A stretch of 64,000 bases of DNA from CAVPDG01 sp963702535 (GTDB lineage Bacteria; Chloroflexota; Anaerolineae; Anaerolineales; UBA4823): assembly GCA_963702535.1 (NCBI GenBank), contig CAVPDG010000004.1:620001-684000 (forward strand), read 5' to 3'. Position 1 is the stretch's first letter. Each line of letters opens with the position of its first letter. Under the pieces are notes generated by a model. It saw only the letters and a program-made list of their open reading frames with translations. It was not told the origin of the DNA and did no database searches. Shown piece by piece: positions 1 to 8,377 of this stretch. Made by a program: the position numbers and the translations under genes.

Positions 1-266
1 GGCGCTCTGGCGGCGCTCGCGTCTTGCTCAAGCCCGCCTCGCCCGGCACCGGCGTAATTGCCGGCGGCGGTGTGCGTGCGGTCTTGGAGGCAGCCGGGAT
101 TTCAGATATCCTCACCAAATCCCTGGGCAGCAGCAACTTGCTGAATGTTGTCTATGCCACTATGGATGCACTCGACCAGTTGAAATCACCGCAGGTCGTG
201 GCTGCATTGCGCGGCAAATCGCCCAAAGATGTAGCTCCCTTCTGGGAACGGAGGAAGAATGGCTAA
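1..266 (+). CDS. rpsE: 30S ribosomal protein S5, C-terminal part
   Basis: The gene enters from outside the window; the open frame is already running at base 3 and ends at the TAA at 264-266. The first visible residues (RSGGARVLLKPASPGTG) and the following GGGVRAVLE and NVVYAT are the conserved C-terminal domain of S5, a protein of the small subunit 16S rRNA 5'/central domain that contributes to decoding accuracy. About 88 residues are seen, so roughly the first half is missing. Its last codons overlap the rpmD start by 8 bp, as expected for translational coupling in the spc-type ribosomal operon. Confidence 0.96.
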   Translation, partial: RSGGARVLLKPASPGTGVIAGGGVRAVLEAAGISDILTKSLGSSNLLNVVYATMDALDQLKSPQVVAALRGKSPKDVAPFWERRKNG

Positions 267-465
267 GAAAGAGGCTAAGAAAGAGAAGGTGTTGCGCGTA
301 ACCCTGGTCAAAAGCGCCATCGGTTACGAATATCACCAGAAGCGTACCCTCCGGGCGCTGGGGCTTCGGCGCATGTTGCAAACGGTAGAGCATGTGGATA
401 CGCCCGCTATGCGCGGGATGATAGCGAAAGTTCTCCACCTGGTTGAGGTGGAAGAGGTAGTGTGA
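259..465 (+). CDS. rpmD: 50S ribosomal protein L30
   Basis: A 68-residue protein with the L30 core pattern: a basic N-terminal lead, LRVTLVKSAIGY, a TLRALGLRR helix, then the TPAMRGMI and KVLHLV segment. The N-terminal extension of lysines and glutamates makes it slightly longer than the typical 60 residues. The ATG at 259 lies inside the end of rpsE, and rplO follows after 57 bp, the standard order rpsE-rpmD-rplO. It binds 23S rRNA in the large subunit. Confidence 0.96.
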   Translation: MAKKEAKKEKVLRVTLVKSAIGYEYHQKRTLRALGLRRMLQTVEHVDTPAMRGMIAKVLHLVEVEEVV

Positions 466-522
466 GGTATTCGCGAATGCCTTCCGAAGTATGCGGGCAT
501 GCGAATGATCTGAGGAATTGAT

Positions 523-975
523 ATGAAACTTAACGATCTTAAGCCGAACGATGGTTCCAAAAAACAGCGCAAACGAGTGGGTCGCGGCATTGCTGCCGGG
601 CAGGGTAAGACCGCCGGTCGGGGTACCAAAGGGCAGGGCGCCCGCGCCGGTGGGGGCGTGCGCCTCTACCACCAGGGTGGCAATCTTCCCTTTTACCGCC
701 GCTTGCCGTTCATGCGTGGTAAAGGTTTTACGCCCCTCAGCCGCGTGGAATACAACGAAATCAACCTGGACCAGCTTTCTGCATTTGGCGCGGGAAGTGA
801 GATCAACCCCACCAGCCTTCTGCAAGCCCGCCTGTTACGCAAGCCGGAGAACCCCGTGGCATTGCTGGGGCGTGGCGAGGTCAATGTGCCTCTCAAGGTA
901 CGCCTGCACCGGGTGAGCAAGGGCGCCCAGGCAAAAATCGAAGCCGCGGGTGGCAGCGTCGATATCCTGGAATGA
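523..975 (+). CDS. rplO: 50S ribosomal protein L15
   Basis: This 150-residue protein starts MKLNDLKPNDGSKKQRKRVGRG, the L15 N-terminal signature. It has the glycine/arginine-rich extended tail (GKTAGRGTKGQGAR) that threads into 23S rRNA, then the globular domain ending AKIEAAGGSVDILE. Length and order (rpmD-rplO-secY) fit the family. The ATG at 523 follows a GAGGA-like ribosome binding site at 511-515. It helps late assembly of the large subunit. About 66 bp separate it from secY. Confidence 0.97.
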   Translation: MKLNDLKPNDGSKKQRKRVGRGIAAGQGKTAGRGTKGQGARAGGGVRLYHQGGNLPFYRRLPFMRGKGFTPLSRVEYNEINLDQLSAFGAGSEINPTSLLQARLLRKPENPVALLGRGEVNVPLKVRLHRVSKGAQAKIEAAGGSVDILE

Positions 976-1041
976 TACTGTCTGCAGCTATGGACCTGGA
1001 TTTTTCCGGAGTTGTAGTTGTGTGCATAAGGAGCCGTTGAT

Positions 1042-2382
1042 ATGAAGCGATCTGCCTGGCGCTATCTTTGGACATCGCAGGATATTCGCCGGAAGCTGTT
1101 AATTACCTTGGCGTTACTGGCAGTCTACCGCTTTGCGGCGCATGTGCCCGTGCCGGGTGTCAATCGTGAAGCGATCGCCAGCATCCTCGCTGGCGGCGGC
1201 GCGGGCGGTACTCTCGTCGGCTTGCTGGATCTGCTGTCTGGCGGTACAGTCTCCAACTTCTCTGTTCTGGCTATGGGTGTGTATCCTTACATCACCGCCC
1301 AGATCATCCTCCAGCTCCTCGTTCCGATCATCCCGGCGCTGCAAAAGCGCATGGAGGAAGACCCACGCGAGGGGCAGAAATGGATGGAAAAGTGGACCTA
1401 TATCCTGGCTATTCCCATGGCAGCCTTGCAAGCCATCGGGCAGATCAACATCTTCTCCAGCCTGGCGGGCGGTGCGGAGATCATCAGCGGTTTTGGACTC
1501 ACCGGTCCCAATTGGCTGCAATCATGGACGATCGTCGTCAGTATGACCGCCGGTACCATGTTTGCCATCTGGCTGGGTGAGCTGATCTCCGAGTTCGGCA
1601 TCCGCAACCAGGGACTTTCCCTCATCATCTTCTCGGGTATCGTCTCGCAGATCCCCAATAATCTGATCCGCCTGATGGCGGATGAGCAGAACCGCTGGAT
1701 CTTGCTGATCTTTGTCGTCGTGCTGCTCGTCCTGACAATCTTCGCCATCGTCTTTGTCCAGCAAGGTCGCCGCAACGTCCCCGTGATGTACCCTGGGCGG
1801 CGCATGGGAAACCGCATGTCCATGCCGGTCAAGGGCACCCTGCCGTTGATGGTCAACATGGCGGGTATGATCCCCCTGATCTTTGCCAACTCGCTGCTCA
1901 CCTTCCCGGCGATCCTTGCCAGCTTCTTTGCCAGCTCCAGCACACCCTGGGTTGCAAACCTCTCCGCCTCGATCCAGCGAACCTTCGGCGGCGGCAACTC
2001 GGCTTATTACATCCTGTACTTTTTCATGGTAGTCGGCTTTACCTTCTTCTATACCGATGTCTTGTTCGCACAGCAGAACTACGGCGAGAATTTGAAGAAG
2101 GTCGGCGCGCAGATCCCGGGCGTCAGCCGGGGCGCGCCAACGCAGAAATACCTGACGAAAGTCCTGCGGCGCATTACCTTGCCCGGCGCTTTGTTCCTCG
2201 GCTTGGTGGCTATCCTGCCCTGGCTGGCTGGATTGCTCATTCCCGGCGCGTCGAATAGCAGCGTGCTGCTGATCTCCTCGGCTGGTTTGCTGATCGTGGT
2301 CGGCGTTGTGCGTGATACGTTCTTTAATATCCAGGCCGAGCTTAAGTTGCACGGCTACGATGATGCATTGTTGATCCGCTAA
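1042..2382 (+). CDS. secY: Preprotein translocase subunit SecY
   Basis: A 446-residue integral membrane protein with ten predicted hydrophobic helices. It shows the SecY landmarks: an N-terminal LLITLALLAVYRFAAHVPVPGV segment, the SGGTVSNFSVLAMGVYPYI plug region, the cytosolic arginine-rich loop (QQGRRNVPVMYPGRR) that contacts SecA and ribosome, and the YFFMVVGFTFFYTDVLF helix. It forms the protein-conducting channel with SecE and SecG in the cytoplasmic membrane. An AAGGAG ribosome binding site lies at 1028-1033, before the ATG. It is placed between rplO and adk as in most bacteria. Confidence 0.98.
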   Translation: MKRSAWRYLWTSQDIRRKLLITLALLAVYRFAAHVPVPGVNREAIASILAGGGAGGTLVGLLDLLSGGTVSNFSVLAMGVYPYITAQIILQLLVPIIPALQKRMEEDPREGQKWMEKWTYILAIPMAALQAIGQINIFSSLAGGAEIISGFGLTGPNWLQSWTIVVSMTAGTMFAIWLGELISEFGIRNQGLSLIIFSGIVSQIPNNLIRLMADEQNRWILLIFVVVLLVLTIFAIVFVQQGRRNVPVMYPGRRMGNRMSMPVKGTLPLMVNMAGMIPLIFANSLLTFPAILASFFASSSTPWVANLSASIQRTFGGGNSAYYILYFFMVVGFTFFYTDVLFAQQNYGENLKKVGAQIPGVSRGAPTQKYLTKVLRRITLPGALFLGLVAILPWLAGLLIPGASNSSVLLISSAGLLIVVGVVRDTFFNIQAELKLHGYDDALLIR

Positions 2383-2396
2383 GGGAATTGCCAGCG

Positions 2397-3053
2397 ATGC
2401 CCATGTACATCGTGCTCCTTGGTCCTCCAGGGGCGGGTAAAGGCACTCAAGCCCAGGTCATCTCAGCCCGGTTGGGTCTGCCGCACATCTCATCTGGAGA
2501 TATCTTCCGGGAGAACCTGAAGAACCAGACGGAGTTGGGCATCCTGGCTAAGCGATTTATCGATCGCGGCGAGCTTGTCCCGGATGATGTCACCATTGCC
2601 ATGATCCGCGATCGCCTCTCGCGACCCGATTGCCGGGTGGGCGCCCTGCTGGATGGCTTTCCCCGCACGCCTGCGCAGGCTGAAGCGCTGGCGGGCATCC
2701 TGGCGGGATTTGGCGGAGGCGTCGATGCAGTGCCGTACATCAATGTGTCCGAGGCTGTGCTGGTGGAGCGGTTGACAGGCCGGTGGACCTGCCGGGAAGC
2801 TGGGCATGTCTTCCATGAGAAGTTCAATCCGCCAAAGGCAGCCGGACGCTGCGACAACGACGGCTCAGAGCTTTACCAGCGTGAAGATGATAAGGCTGAA
2901 ACTGTCAGCCGGCGTATCCGGGTGTACTTCGAGCAGACGATGCCGTTGATTGAGTACTACCGGCAGAAAGGCGTGCTGCTAGAGATCGACGGTACGCAAT
3001 CGATCGAACAGGTCAGCGCCGATTTGTTGGCTGCGCTGCCGCAAAGTGCTTGA
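2397..3053 (+). CDS. adk: Adenylate kinase
   Basis: Adenylate kinase (ATP + AMP to 2 ADP), about 218 residues, cytosolic. The P-loop GPPGAGKGT is at the N terminus, followed by the AMP-binding SSGDIFREN and DGFPRTPAQA segments and the lid. The lid is the long form, but its zinc site looks degenerate: WTCREAGHVFH replaces the usual Cys-x2-Cys, while the distal side keeps Cys and Asp (GRCDNDG). I chose the ATG at 2397, 10 bases after an AGGGA at 2382-2386; a TTG at 2388 and an ATG at 2403 are alternatives. The gene is 14 bp after secY and 3 bp before map. Confidence 0.96.
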   Translation: MPMYIVLLGPPGAGKGTQAQVISARLGLPHISSGDIFRENLKNQTELGILAKRFIDRGELVPDDVTIAMIRDRLSRPDCRVGALLDGFPRTPAQAEALAGILAGFGGGVDAVPYINVSEAVLVERLTGRWTCREAGHVFHEKFNPPKAAGRCDNDGSELYQREDDKAETVSRRIRVYFEQTMPLIEYYRQKGVLLEIDGTQSIEQVSADLLAALPQSA

Positions 3054-3056
3054 GCT

Positions 3057-3830
3057 ATGAGCAGTATTCAGCGTAGCATCTACATTAAAAACCCAAAAGA
3101 GATCGCTATCCTGCGCGAAGCAGGGCGGATCAATGCCATGGCGTTGGCCGCCGTGCGCGCAGCTATCCAACCTGGTGTTTCAACCGCCGAGCTGGATGCT
3201 GTTGCAGCGGAAGTGATCCGCAAATATGGCGCAAAGCCCGCTTTCTTGGGTGTGCCTGGGGCTTACCCCTACCCAGCAACCACCACCATCAGCATCAATG
3301 ACGAGCTGGTGCATGGCATCCCCGGTAAGCGCCGGCTGAAGGAAGGAGATATCGTCTCTGTGGATTGCGGGACGATATTTGAAGGGTTCGTTGGCGATTC
3401 CGCCTTCACCACCGGCGTAGGTGAGATTACTGCCGAGGCGCAGCGCCTGATCGACGTGACAGAACGGTCACTTGCCATCGGCATCGAGCAGCTACGCGCC
3501 GGAAACCGGGTTGGCGATGTTGGCGCAGCCATCCAGGCTTACGTCGAAGGGCTCGGTTATCACCTCACCCGTGAGTACACCGGGCACGGCGTGGGTAAAG
3601 CAATGTGGGAAGGTCCCCAGGTGCCCAATTATGGCATCGCCGGGCGGGGGACGCCCTTACGAGTTGGGATGACGATTGCCCTGGAACCGATGGTCCTGGT
3701 AGGGACGCCGAACACGCGTGTCTTGTCTGACCAGTGGACAGTGGCTTCCGCCGATGGATCGCTGACGGCTCATTGTGAGCATAGCGTGGCGATCACAGAG
3801 AATGGTCCGGTCATTTTGACAGCACTATAA
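3057..3830 (+). CDS. map: Methionine aminopeptidase, type I
   Basis: A 257-residue type I methionine aminopeptidase that removes the initiator methionine from new proteins. All five metal ligands of the pita-bread fold are visible: Asp in SVDCGT, Asp in VGDSAF, His in GHGVG, Glu in ALEPM and Glu in AITENG. The substrate-side His is in the REYTGHGVGK loop. It follows adk by 3 bp, the usual secY-adk-map order. A short inverted repeat (AGCACT/AGTGCT) spans its stop codon at 3821-3836. The usual next gene, infA, is absent here. Confidence 0.97.
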   Translation: MSSIQRSIYIKNPKEIAILREAGRINAMALAAVRAAIQPGVSTAELDAVAAEVIRKYGAKPAFLGVPGAYPYPATTTISINDELVHGIPGKRRLKEGDIVSVDCGTIFEGFVGDSAFTTGVGEITAEAQRLIDVTERSLAIGIEQLRAGNRVGDVGAAIQAYVEGLGYHLTREYTGHGVGKAMWEGPQVPNYGIAGRGTPLRVGMTIALEPMVLVGTPNTRVLSDQWTVASADGSLTAHCEHSVAITENGPVILTAL

Positions 3831-3835
3831 AGTGC

Positions 3836-3864
3836 TGGACGGATGGAACAACAACAGGTATAAT
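3836..3864 (+). promoter_or_regulatory. Putative sigma-70-type promoter ahead of rpmJ-rpsM
   Basis: A perfect -10 box TATAAT (3859-3864) lies exactly 17 bp after TGGACG (3836-3841), a four-of-six match to TTGACA. It sits in the 96-bp gap between map and rpmJ, so it could drive rpmJ-rpsM-rpsK-rpsD-rpoA-rplQ separately from the upstream ribosomal genes. This is read from sequence only. Confidence 0.5.
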
Positions 3865-3926
3865 TGCAACTTTGGCTGAGCACCCCCACCAGGGGTCCTC
3901 TGCCGGGATCGTAAGGAGAAATCATC

Positions 3927-4040
3927 ATGAAAGTGACAGCATCGATCAGAAAGCGCTGTTCAAAGTGCAAAATCGTCAAGCGTAAGGGCATATTGTACGT
4001 TATCTGTGAAAATCCGAAACACAAACAACGACAGGGATAA
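3927..4040 (+). CDS. rpmJ: 50S ribosomal protein L36
   Basis: A 37-residue protein reading MKVTASIRKRCSKCKIVKRK and ending NPKHKQRQG. It has the complete L36 zinc ribbon: Cys11, Cys14, Cys27 and His32, so it is the zinc-binding (C+) form. A strong AAGGAG ribosome binding site lies at 3913-3918, 8 bases before the ATG. It sits directly after the promoter at 3836-3864 and 6 bp before rpsM, the standard rpmJ-rpsM pairing. It stabilises 23S rRNA near the peptidyl-transferase side of the large subunit. Confidence 0.96.
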   Translation: MKVTASIRKRCSKCKIVKRKGILYVICENPKHKQRQG

Positions 4041-4046
4041 ACGCAT

Positions 4047-4436
4047 ATGGCACGTATCGAAGGTGTTGATTTACCGCCTAAAAAGCGAGTGGAAGTTGGT
4101 CTGACCTATATTTATGGCATAGGTCTGCCGCGCGCTCAAAAAATTCTGGCAGAGACCAGAGTCAATCCGGATACCCGGATCAAAGATCTGACCGATGCCG
4201 AGGTTGCCCTGCTGCGCGATTATATTGGGCAGAACTACCAGGTCGAGGGTGACCTGCGGCGAGAAGTCCAGTTAAATATCAAGCGCTTGATCGAGATCGG
4301 CAGTTATCGCGGCTTGCGCCACCGGCGCAACCTGCCGGTACGCGGCCAGCGCACGCGCACCAATTCCCGCACCCGTAAAGGTCCCAAGAAGACCGTGGCG
4401 GGTCGTGGTCGCCGCCGCGGCGCGAAGAAGAAATAA
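4047..4436 (+). CDS. rpsM: 30S ribosomal protein S13
   Basis: A 129-residue S13. It begins MARIEGVDLPPKKRVEVGLTYIYGIG, has the helix-two-turns-helix region, and ends with the conserved RGLRHRRNLPVRGQRTRTNSRTRKG motif and a long basic tail that reaches the A and P site tRNAs. It forms the head-of-30S bridge to the large subunit. The next gene, rpsK, begins 117 bp downstream, a slightly long gap in which I see no further coding sequence. Confidence 0.97.
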   Translation: MARIEGVDLPPKKRVEVGLTYIYGIGLPRAQKILAETRVNPDTRIKDLTDAEVALLRDYIGQNYQVEGDLRREVQLNIKRLIEIGSYRGLRHRRNLPVRGQRTRTNSRTRKGPKKTVAGRGRRRGAKKK

Positions 4437-4553
4437 TTCACAGCACCCGCCTGCCGTCAGGATTGGGACCTTCCTCCCTGCGGCTGTCCGGTTGGCTGGC
4501 GGTTGTCTGTTGAGTTAAGTGGTTTTTGGATATCGAACGATAAGTGAGGTGTT

Positions 4554-4955
4554 ATGGCTCAAACTGTAAGATCGACGCGAAGGAAAGCAGCTAAGAAGAT
4601 AAAGCGCACGCTGGCTTCTGGACAGGTACACATCCTGGCGACCTTCAACAATACCATTGTTACCGTTACAGACCCGGGTGGGAATGTGGTTACCTGGGGT
4701 AGCGCCGGCTCGGCTGGCTTCAAGGGCTCTCGCAAGAGCACGCCCTTTGCCGCGCGCCTGGCAGCAGAAGAGGCGATCAAGGCTGCCATGGCAATGGGAT
4801 TGCAGGAAGCCGAGCTCTACGTGAAGGGTCCCGGACCGGGCCGCGAGTCTGCTATTCGCGCGGTCCAGGGTTTGGGATTGAGAATCACTTCAATCTCTGA
4901 CCTGACCCCTGTGCCGCATAATGGCTGCCGGCCTCCGAAGAAACGCCGCGTCTAA
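4554..4955 (+). CDS. rpsK: 30S ribosomal protein S11
   Basis: A 133-residue S11 with the conserved core HILATFNNTIVTVTDPGGN, the GFKGSRKSTPFAA loop and the C-terminal ITSISDLTPVPHNGCRPPKKRRV. It binds the 16S rRNA platform next to the E-site codon. The ribosome binding site GTGAGGTG lies just before the ATG. Position between rpsM and rpsD is standard. Confidence 0.97.
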   Translation: MAQTVRSTRRKAAKKIKRTLASGQVHILATFNNTIVTVTDPGGNVVTWGSAGSAGFKGSRKSTPFAARLAAEEAIKAAMAMGLQEAELYVKGPGPGRESAIRAVQGLGLRITSISDLTPVPHNGCRPPKKRRV

Positions 4956-4984
4956 GCACTTTTAGGAAGGATAAGGAATTACCT

Positions 4985-5623
4985 ATGGCAAAGTATCGTG
5001 GTCCGGTATGTCGATTATGCCGGCGAGAAGGTGAAAAATTGTTTCTCAAAGGGGAGCGCTGCTTCACTCCGAAATGCGCAGTGGAACGGCGTACGTATGC
5101 CCCGGGTCAACATGGCAAGAGCTCTCAATTCCGCCGCAAGCGCGATTCCGACTACAACCGCCAGCTGCGCGCCAAGCAAAAAGCGCGCCGCGTCTACGGG
5201 GTGTTGGAGCGCCAGTTCCGGCGATACTATGAAGTTAGCCTCCAGCGCCGTGGCTTAACGGGTTTGAACCTGTTGCAGATCCTTGAGTCGCGCCTGGATA
5301 ATGTCATCTACCGCCTCGGCTATGCAGATAGCCGTCCGCAAGCGCGCTTGCTGGTCACGCACGGGCACTTTAGCGTCAATGGTCGCCGCACGGATGTGCC
5401 ATCGATGCTTCTCTCCCCCAACGATGTGGTCAGCGTACGCGAGGAATCTCGCCGGCGTCCTCATTTCCAGGATCTGGCTGCGATTGCCGAGGAACGGACC
5501 GTGTCCAACTGGCTTAACCGGGATGTCAAAACGCTTTCTGGCTCGGTACTTCGTCTGCCCGAGCGCGCCGAGATCGACGGCAATTTGAGCGAACAGTTGA
5601 TCGTGGAATACTACTCACGATAA
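4985..5623 (+). CDS. rpsD: 30S ribosomal protein S4, zinc-binding form
   Basis: A 212-residue S4, a primary 16S rRNA binder that nucleates 30S assembly. The N terminus MAKYRGPVCRLCRREG with two later Cys (GERCF and PKCAVE) gives a complete four-cysteine zinc site, the C+ form. The S4 RNA-binding domain is seen in ESRLDNVIYRLGYADSRPQARLLVTHGHFSVNG. The ATG follows an AAGGATAAGG-like site. It lies between rpsK and rpoA as usual, where S4 often acts as translational repressor; no obvious S4 operator could be judged by eye. Confidence 0.97.
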   Translation: MAKYRGPVCRLCRREGEKLFLKGERCFTPKCAVERRTYAPGQHGKSSQFRRKRDSDYNRQLRAKQKARRVYGVLERQFRRYYEVSLQRRGLTGLNLLQILESRLDNVIYRLGYADSRPQARLLVTHGHFSVNGRRTDVPSMLLSPNDVVSVREESRRRPHFQDLAAIAEERTVSNWLNRDVKTLSGSVLRLPERAEIDGNLSEQLIVEYYSR

Positions 5624-5695
5624 TTCGATGACTGTTCGGAATGTGCAGGCTGCTTTGTGGGTCTGCATTGGACTGACACGGGGATGAGGTGAACC

Positions 5696-6667
5696 TTGAT
5701 CGGGTTAAGTAATATGGTCACGCCGAAAATCGAGCGGAAAGCTGAAGCTCGTAATTACGGTAAATTTATCATCAGCCCTCTTGAGCGTGGCTACGGAGTC
5801 ACGCTGGGCAATGCCTTACGCCGGGTATTGCTTTCCTCTCTGGACGGGGCAGCGGTAACCTCGATCCGGATTGCGGATGTGCAGCACGAGTTCAGCGACA
5901 TTCCAGGAGTGCGTGAAGACGTCATCCATGTCATGTTGCAGATCAAGCAACTGCGCATGAAGCTGATGGATGTGGATACCGCCCACCTGCACCTGGAGGT
6001 GCGGGGAGGCGGCGAGGTGACGGCGGGAGATATTATCGCTCCGCCGGACGTCGAGATCGTCAATCCCGAGCTCTACCTTTTCTCGGTGGACGATGAGAAT
6101 ACGAATCTCGAGATCGAGATGACGGTCGAGCGCGGCAGGGGTTACTCTCCAGCCGATGACCGCATCGGGCGCCTGCCGATCGGCGAGCTTCCCGTAGATG
6201 CCATCTACAGCCCGGTTCGCCGGGTGAACTGGGACGTAGGCTACGCGCGTGTGGGTCAGAGCACCAATTACGACCGCCTCGTCCTTGAGATCTGGACCGA
6301 TGGAACGGTTGGACCGGAAGACGCCCTGAGCACTGCGGCGAAAGTCTTGATCGACCATCTGCGCCACCTGGCCGGCATCAGCGAGGAATCGCTCAAGCTG
6401 ACCGATGAGCGCACCGAGGAAGGCAGCCGCCTGACCAGTGAGATGATCGAGACTCCCATCGAGAACCTTGACCTTTCTGTGCGTGTTTTCAACTCGTTGA
6501 AGCGCACCGGGATCACTACGGTTGGCGAGGTCCTTGAGCTTCTGGAGAAGGGCGACGAAGCCGTCATGTCGATCCGGAATTTTGGTGAGAAAAGCCTGGA
6601 TGAGCTCCGCCAGAAAATGCGCGAGAAGGGTTACCTCCGGGATGAAGATGAAAGTGAAGCGGAGTAG
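5696..6667 (+). CDS. rpoA: DNA-directed RNA polymerase alpha subunit
   Basis: A 323-residue RNA polymerase alpha subunit. Residues 1-235 are the dimerising N-terminal domain (SPLERGYGVTLGNALRRVLLSSL is the diagnostic start). Residues 255-315 are the C-terminal domain with two helix-hairpin-helix units (RTGITTVGEVLELL, NFGEKSLDEL) that bind UP elements and activators. I place the start at TTG 5696, five bases after an AGGTG at 5686-5690; an ATG at 5714 is possible but has a poorer ribosome binding site. It is followed 5 bp later by rplQ. Confidence 0.97.
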   Translation: MIGLSNMVTPKIERKAEARNYGKFIISPLERGYGVTLGNALRRVLLSSLDGAAVTSIRIADVQHEFSDIPGVREDVIHVMLQIKQLRMKLMDVDTAHLHLEVRGGGEVTAGDIIAPPDVEIVNPELYLFSVDDENTNLEIEMTVERGRGYSPADDRIGRLPIGELPVDAIYSPVRRVNWDVGYARVGQSTNYDRLVLEIWTDGTVGPEDALSTAAKVLIDHLRHLAGISEESLKLTDERTEEGSRLTSEMIETPIENLDLSVRVFNSLKRTGITTVGEVLELLEKGDEAVMSIRNFGEKSLDELRQKMREKGYLRDEDESEAE

Positions 6668-6672
6668 TTGAG

Positions 6673-7050
6673 ATGCGACATAACGTAGCTGGTTACAAGC
6701 TGGGCCGTAAGAAGGACGACCGGGCAGCTTTAAGAAAGAATCTGGTAAAGCAATTGTTCGAGCATGAGCGCCTGCAAACCACCCGCACCAAGGCTTTGGC
6801 TGTGCGCGGGCAGGCTGAGCGGCTGATTACCCTCGCCAAGCGCGGCAACAGCGGTGATGAAGCGGCTGTGGTGCATGCTCGCCGCCTGGCAGCCGCTCGC
6901 CTCGGTGATGCTGCCGCCGTCAAGAAGCTGTTTGAAGATATCGCTCCACGCTTCGAGAACCGCCCCGGTGGGTATACCCGCATTGTCAAGCTGGGACCTC
7001 GCCAGGGTGACTCGGCAGAGATCGTGATCTTGGAGTTGGTGGAAGATTAG
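6673..7050 (+). CDS. rplQ: 50S ribosomal protein L17
   Basis: A 125-residue L17 beginning MRHNVAGYKLGRKKDDRAALRKNLVKQL, the diagnostic N terminus, and ending with the conserved RPGGYTRIVKLGPRQGDSAEIVILELV. It binds 23S rRNA near the peptide exit tunnel. It is 5 bp after rpoA in the invariant rpoA-rplQ order. Confidence 0.97.
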   Translation: MRHNVAGYKLGRKKDDRAALRKNLVKQLFEHERLQTTRTKALAVRGQAERLITLAKRGNSGDEAAVVHARRLAAARLGDAAAVKKLFEDIAPRFENRPGGYTRIVKLGPRQGDSAEIVILELVED

Positions 7051-7098
7051 TTGTGTGCAGTGTGCGGCAGATTGTAAGCCAGCCTGCTGCTTGAAAGT

Positions 7099-7860
7099 AT
7101 GGCACGTTACCAGGTTATACTCGCCTACGACGGCACCCAGTTCCAGGGCTTTCAGCGCCAGTCGCAGAAGCCCACCGTGCAGGGGGCCGTTGAAGACGCC
7201 TTACGCCAGATTGGCTGGTCTGGCAGGACGATCCTGGCTTCCGGGCGGACGGACAGCGGGGCGCATGCGCTAGGACAGGTGATCGCTTTCGACCTGGAGT
7301 GGGCGCATACGCTGGATGAGTTGCAAGCCGCTCTCAATGCCCACTTGCCCGGGTGCGTTGTCGCCCGCTCGGTGGCTCTCGCGGCGGATGATTTTCATCC
7401 ACGTTTCAACGCTACCGCACGGTGCTACCGCTACCGGATCTACTGCCAGCCCGAGCGCGATCCATTCCGGGAGCGCTTCGCCTGGCGTTTGTGGCCTGCG
7501 CTGGATGTGGATGTGCTGCAGCGCGTTGCCCGGCAGTTCCTGGGCACGCATGATTTTGCAGCCTTCGGCACCCCGCCAAAACCAGGAGGTGCGACGGTGC
7601 GCACGGTTTCCCGGGCGGGCTGGTCGCTGGTCGGCGATCGCTTGGGCGTGTGCGAGCTGCTGTTCGATGTGGAGGCAAATGCCTTCCTCTACCGGATGGT
7701 GCGCCGCATCGTCTTCATCCAGGTCGCCATCGCGCAGGGCAAGCTGGATGAGGCTCTGCCTGCAGCTCTTCTGGATGCGCTGCCGCAGAAACCGGTTCAG
7801 GGTCTGGCGCCAGCGCATGGTTTGACCCTGGTGCAGGTGGTTTACCCCAAGACCGGATGA
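7099..7860 (+). CDS. truA: tRNA pseudouridine(38-40) synthase TruA
   Basis: A 253-residue pseudouridine synthase that modifies positions 38-40 of the tRNA anticodon stem. The catalytic aspartate is Asp52 in ASGRTDSGAHALGQ. FNATARCYRYRI and FLYRMVRRI, the other TruA signatures, are present. The ATG at 7099 gives MARYQVILAYDGTQFQGFQ, a typical N terminus. The position between rplQ and rplM is the common rplQ-truA-rplM-rpsI arrangement. Confidence 0.96.
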   Translation: MARYQVILAYDGTQFQGFQRQSQKPTVQGAVEDALRQIGWSGRTILASGRTDSGAHALGQVIAFDLEWAHTLDELQAALNAHLPGCVVARSVALAADDFHPRFNATARCYRYRIYCQPERDPFRERFAWRLWPALDVDVLQRVARQFLGTHDFAAFGTPPKPGGATVRTVSRAGWSLVGDRLGVCELLFDVEANAFLYRMVRRIVFIQVAIAQGKLDEALPAALLDALPQKPVQGLAPAHGLTLVQVVYPKTG

Positions 7861-7938
7861 TTTCCGCCGGCGCTTGAGGGATCGAGAGTAATTTGGCAAC
7901 GATGTTCGTTGGGAATAAATAGAACTGGAGATTGATAC

Positions 7939-8367
7939 GTGGAAAAGACCTACGTTCCAAAAGCGGGTGATATTACTCAGGAGTGGTACCTGGTGGATGC
8001 CAGTGGTCAGGTCCTGGGACGGTTAGCCTCAAAAATCGCCGCTGTTTTACTGGGTAAGCATGATCCCCGGTTTACCCCTGGCGTCGATATCGGGAATTAC
8101 GTGGTGGTCATCAATGCCGAGCGCATTGCGGTAACCGGGAAGAAAATGGAAGAGAAGATGTACTATAGTCACTCTCAGTATCCGGGTGGCTTGAAGACCA
8201 TCAGCCTGAAGAAACAGTTGGAGACTCACCCCGACCGGGTGTTGAAGAGCGCCGTATGGGGCATGATGCCGCATAACAAGTTCAGCCGGCAGCTGATTAA
8301 GAATCTTAAGATTTACGCTGGCCCCGAGCATCCGCATCAGGCGCAGCAGCCAAAGCCGCTGGCGTAA
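7939..8367 (+). CDS. rplM: 50S ribosomal protein L13
   Basis: A 142-residue L13 with the hallmarks WYLVDASGQVLGRLASKIA, GNYVVVINAERIAVTGKK, YYSHSQYPGGLK and VWGMMPHNKFSRQL. The start codon is GTG at 7939, supported by an AACTGGAGATT ribosome binding site. A weak -35-like TTGGCA at 7893 suggests a possible internal promoter, but the matching -10 is poor. The protein runs to PHQAQQPKPLA, a family-typical short tail. It forms a two-gene unit with rpsI 10 bp downstream. Confidence 0.96.
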   Translation: MEKTYVPKAGDITQEWYLVDASGQVLGRLASKIAAVLLGKHDPRFTPGVDIGNYVVVINAERIAVTGKKMEEKMYYSHSQYPGGLKTISLKKQLETHPDRVLKSAVWGMMPHNKFSRQLIKNLKIYAGPEHPHQAQQPKPLA

Positions 8368-8377
8368 GGAGCAGGGA

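Noticed and set aside
1522..2352. 276-codon minus-strand frame inside secY
   Set aside because: Charged, low-complexity translation opposite a membrane protein; no domain, antisense to secY throughout.
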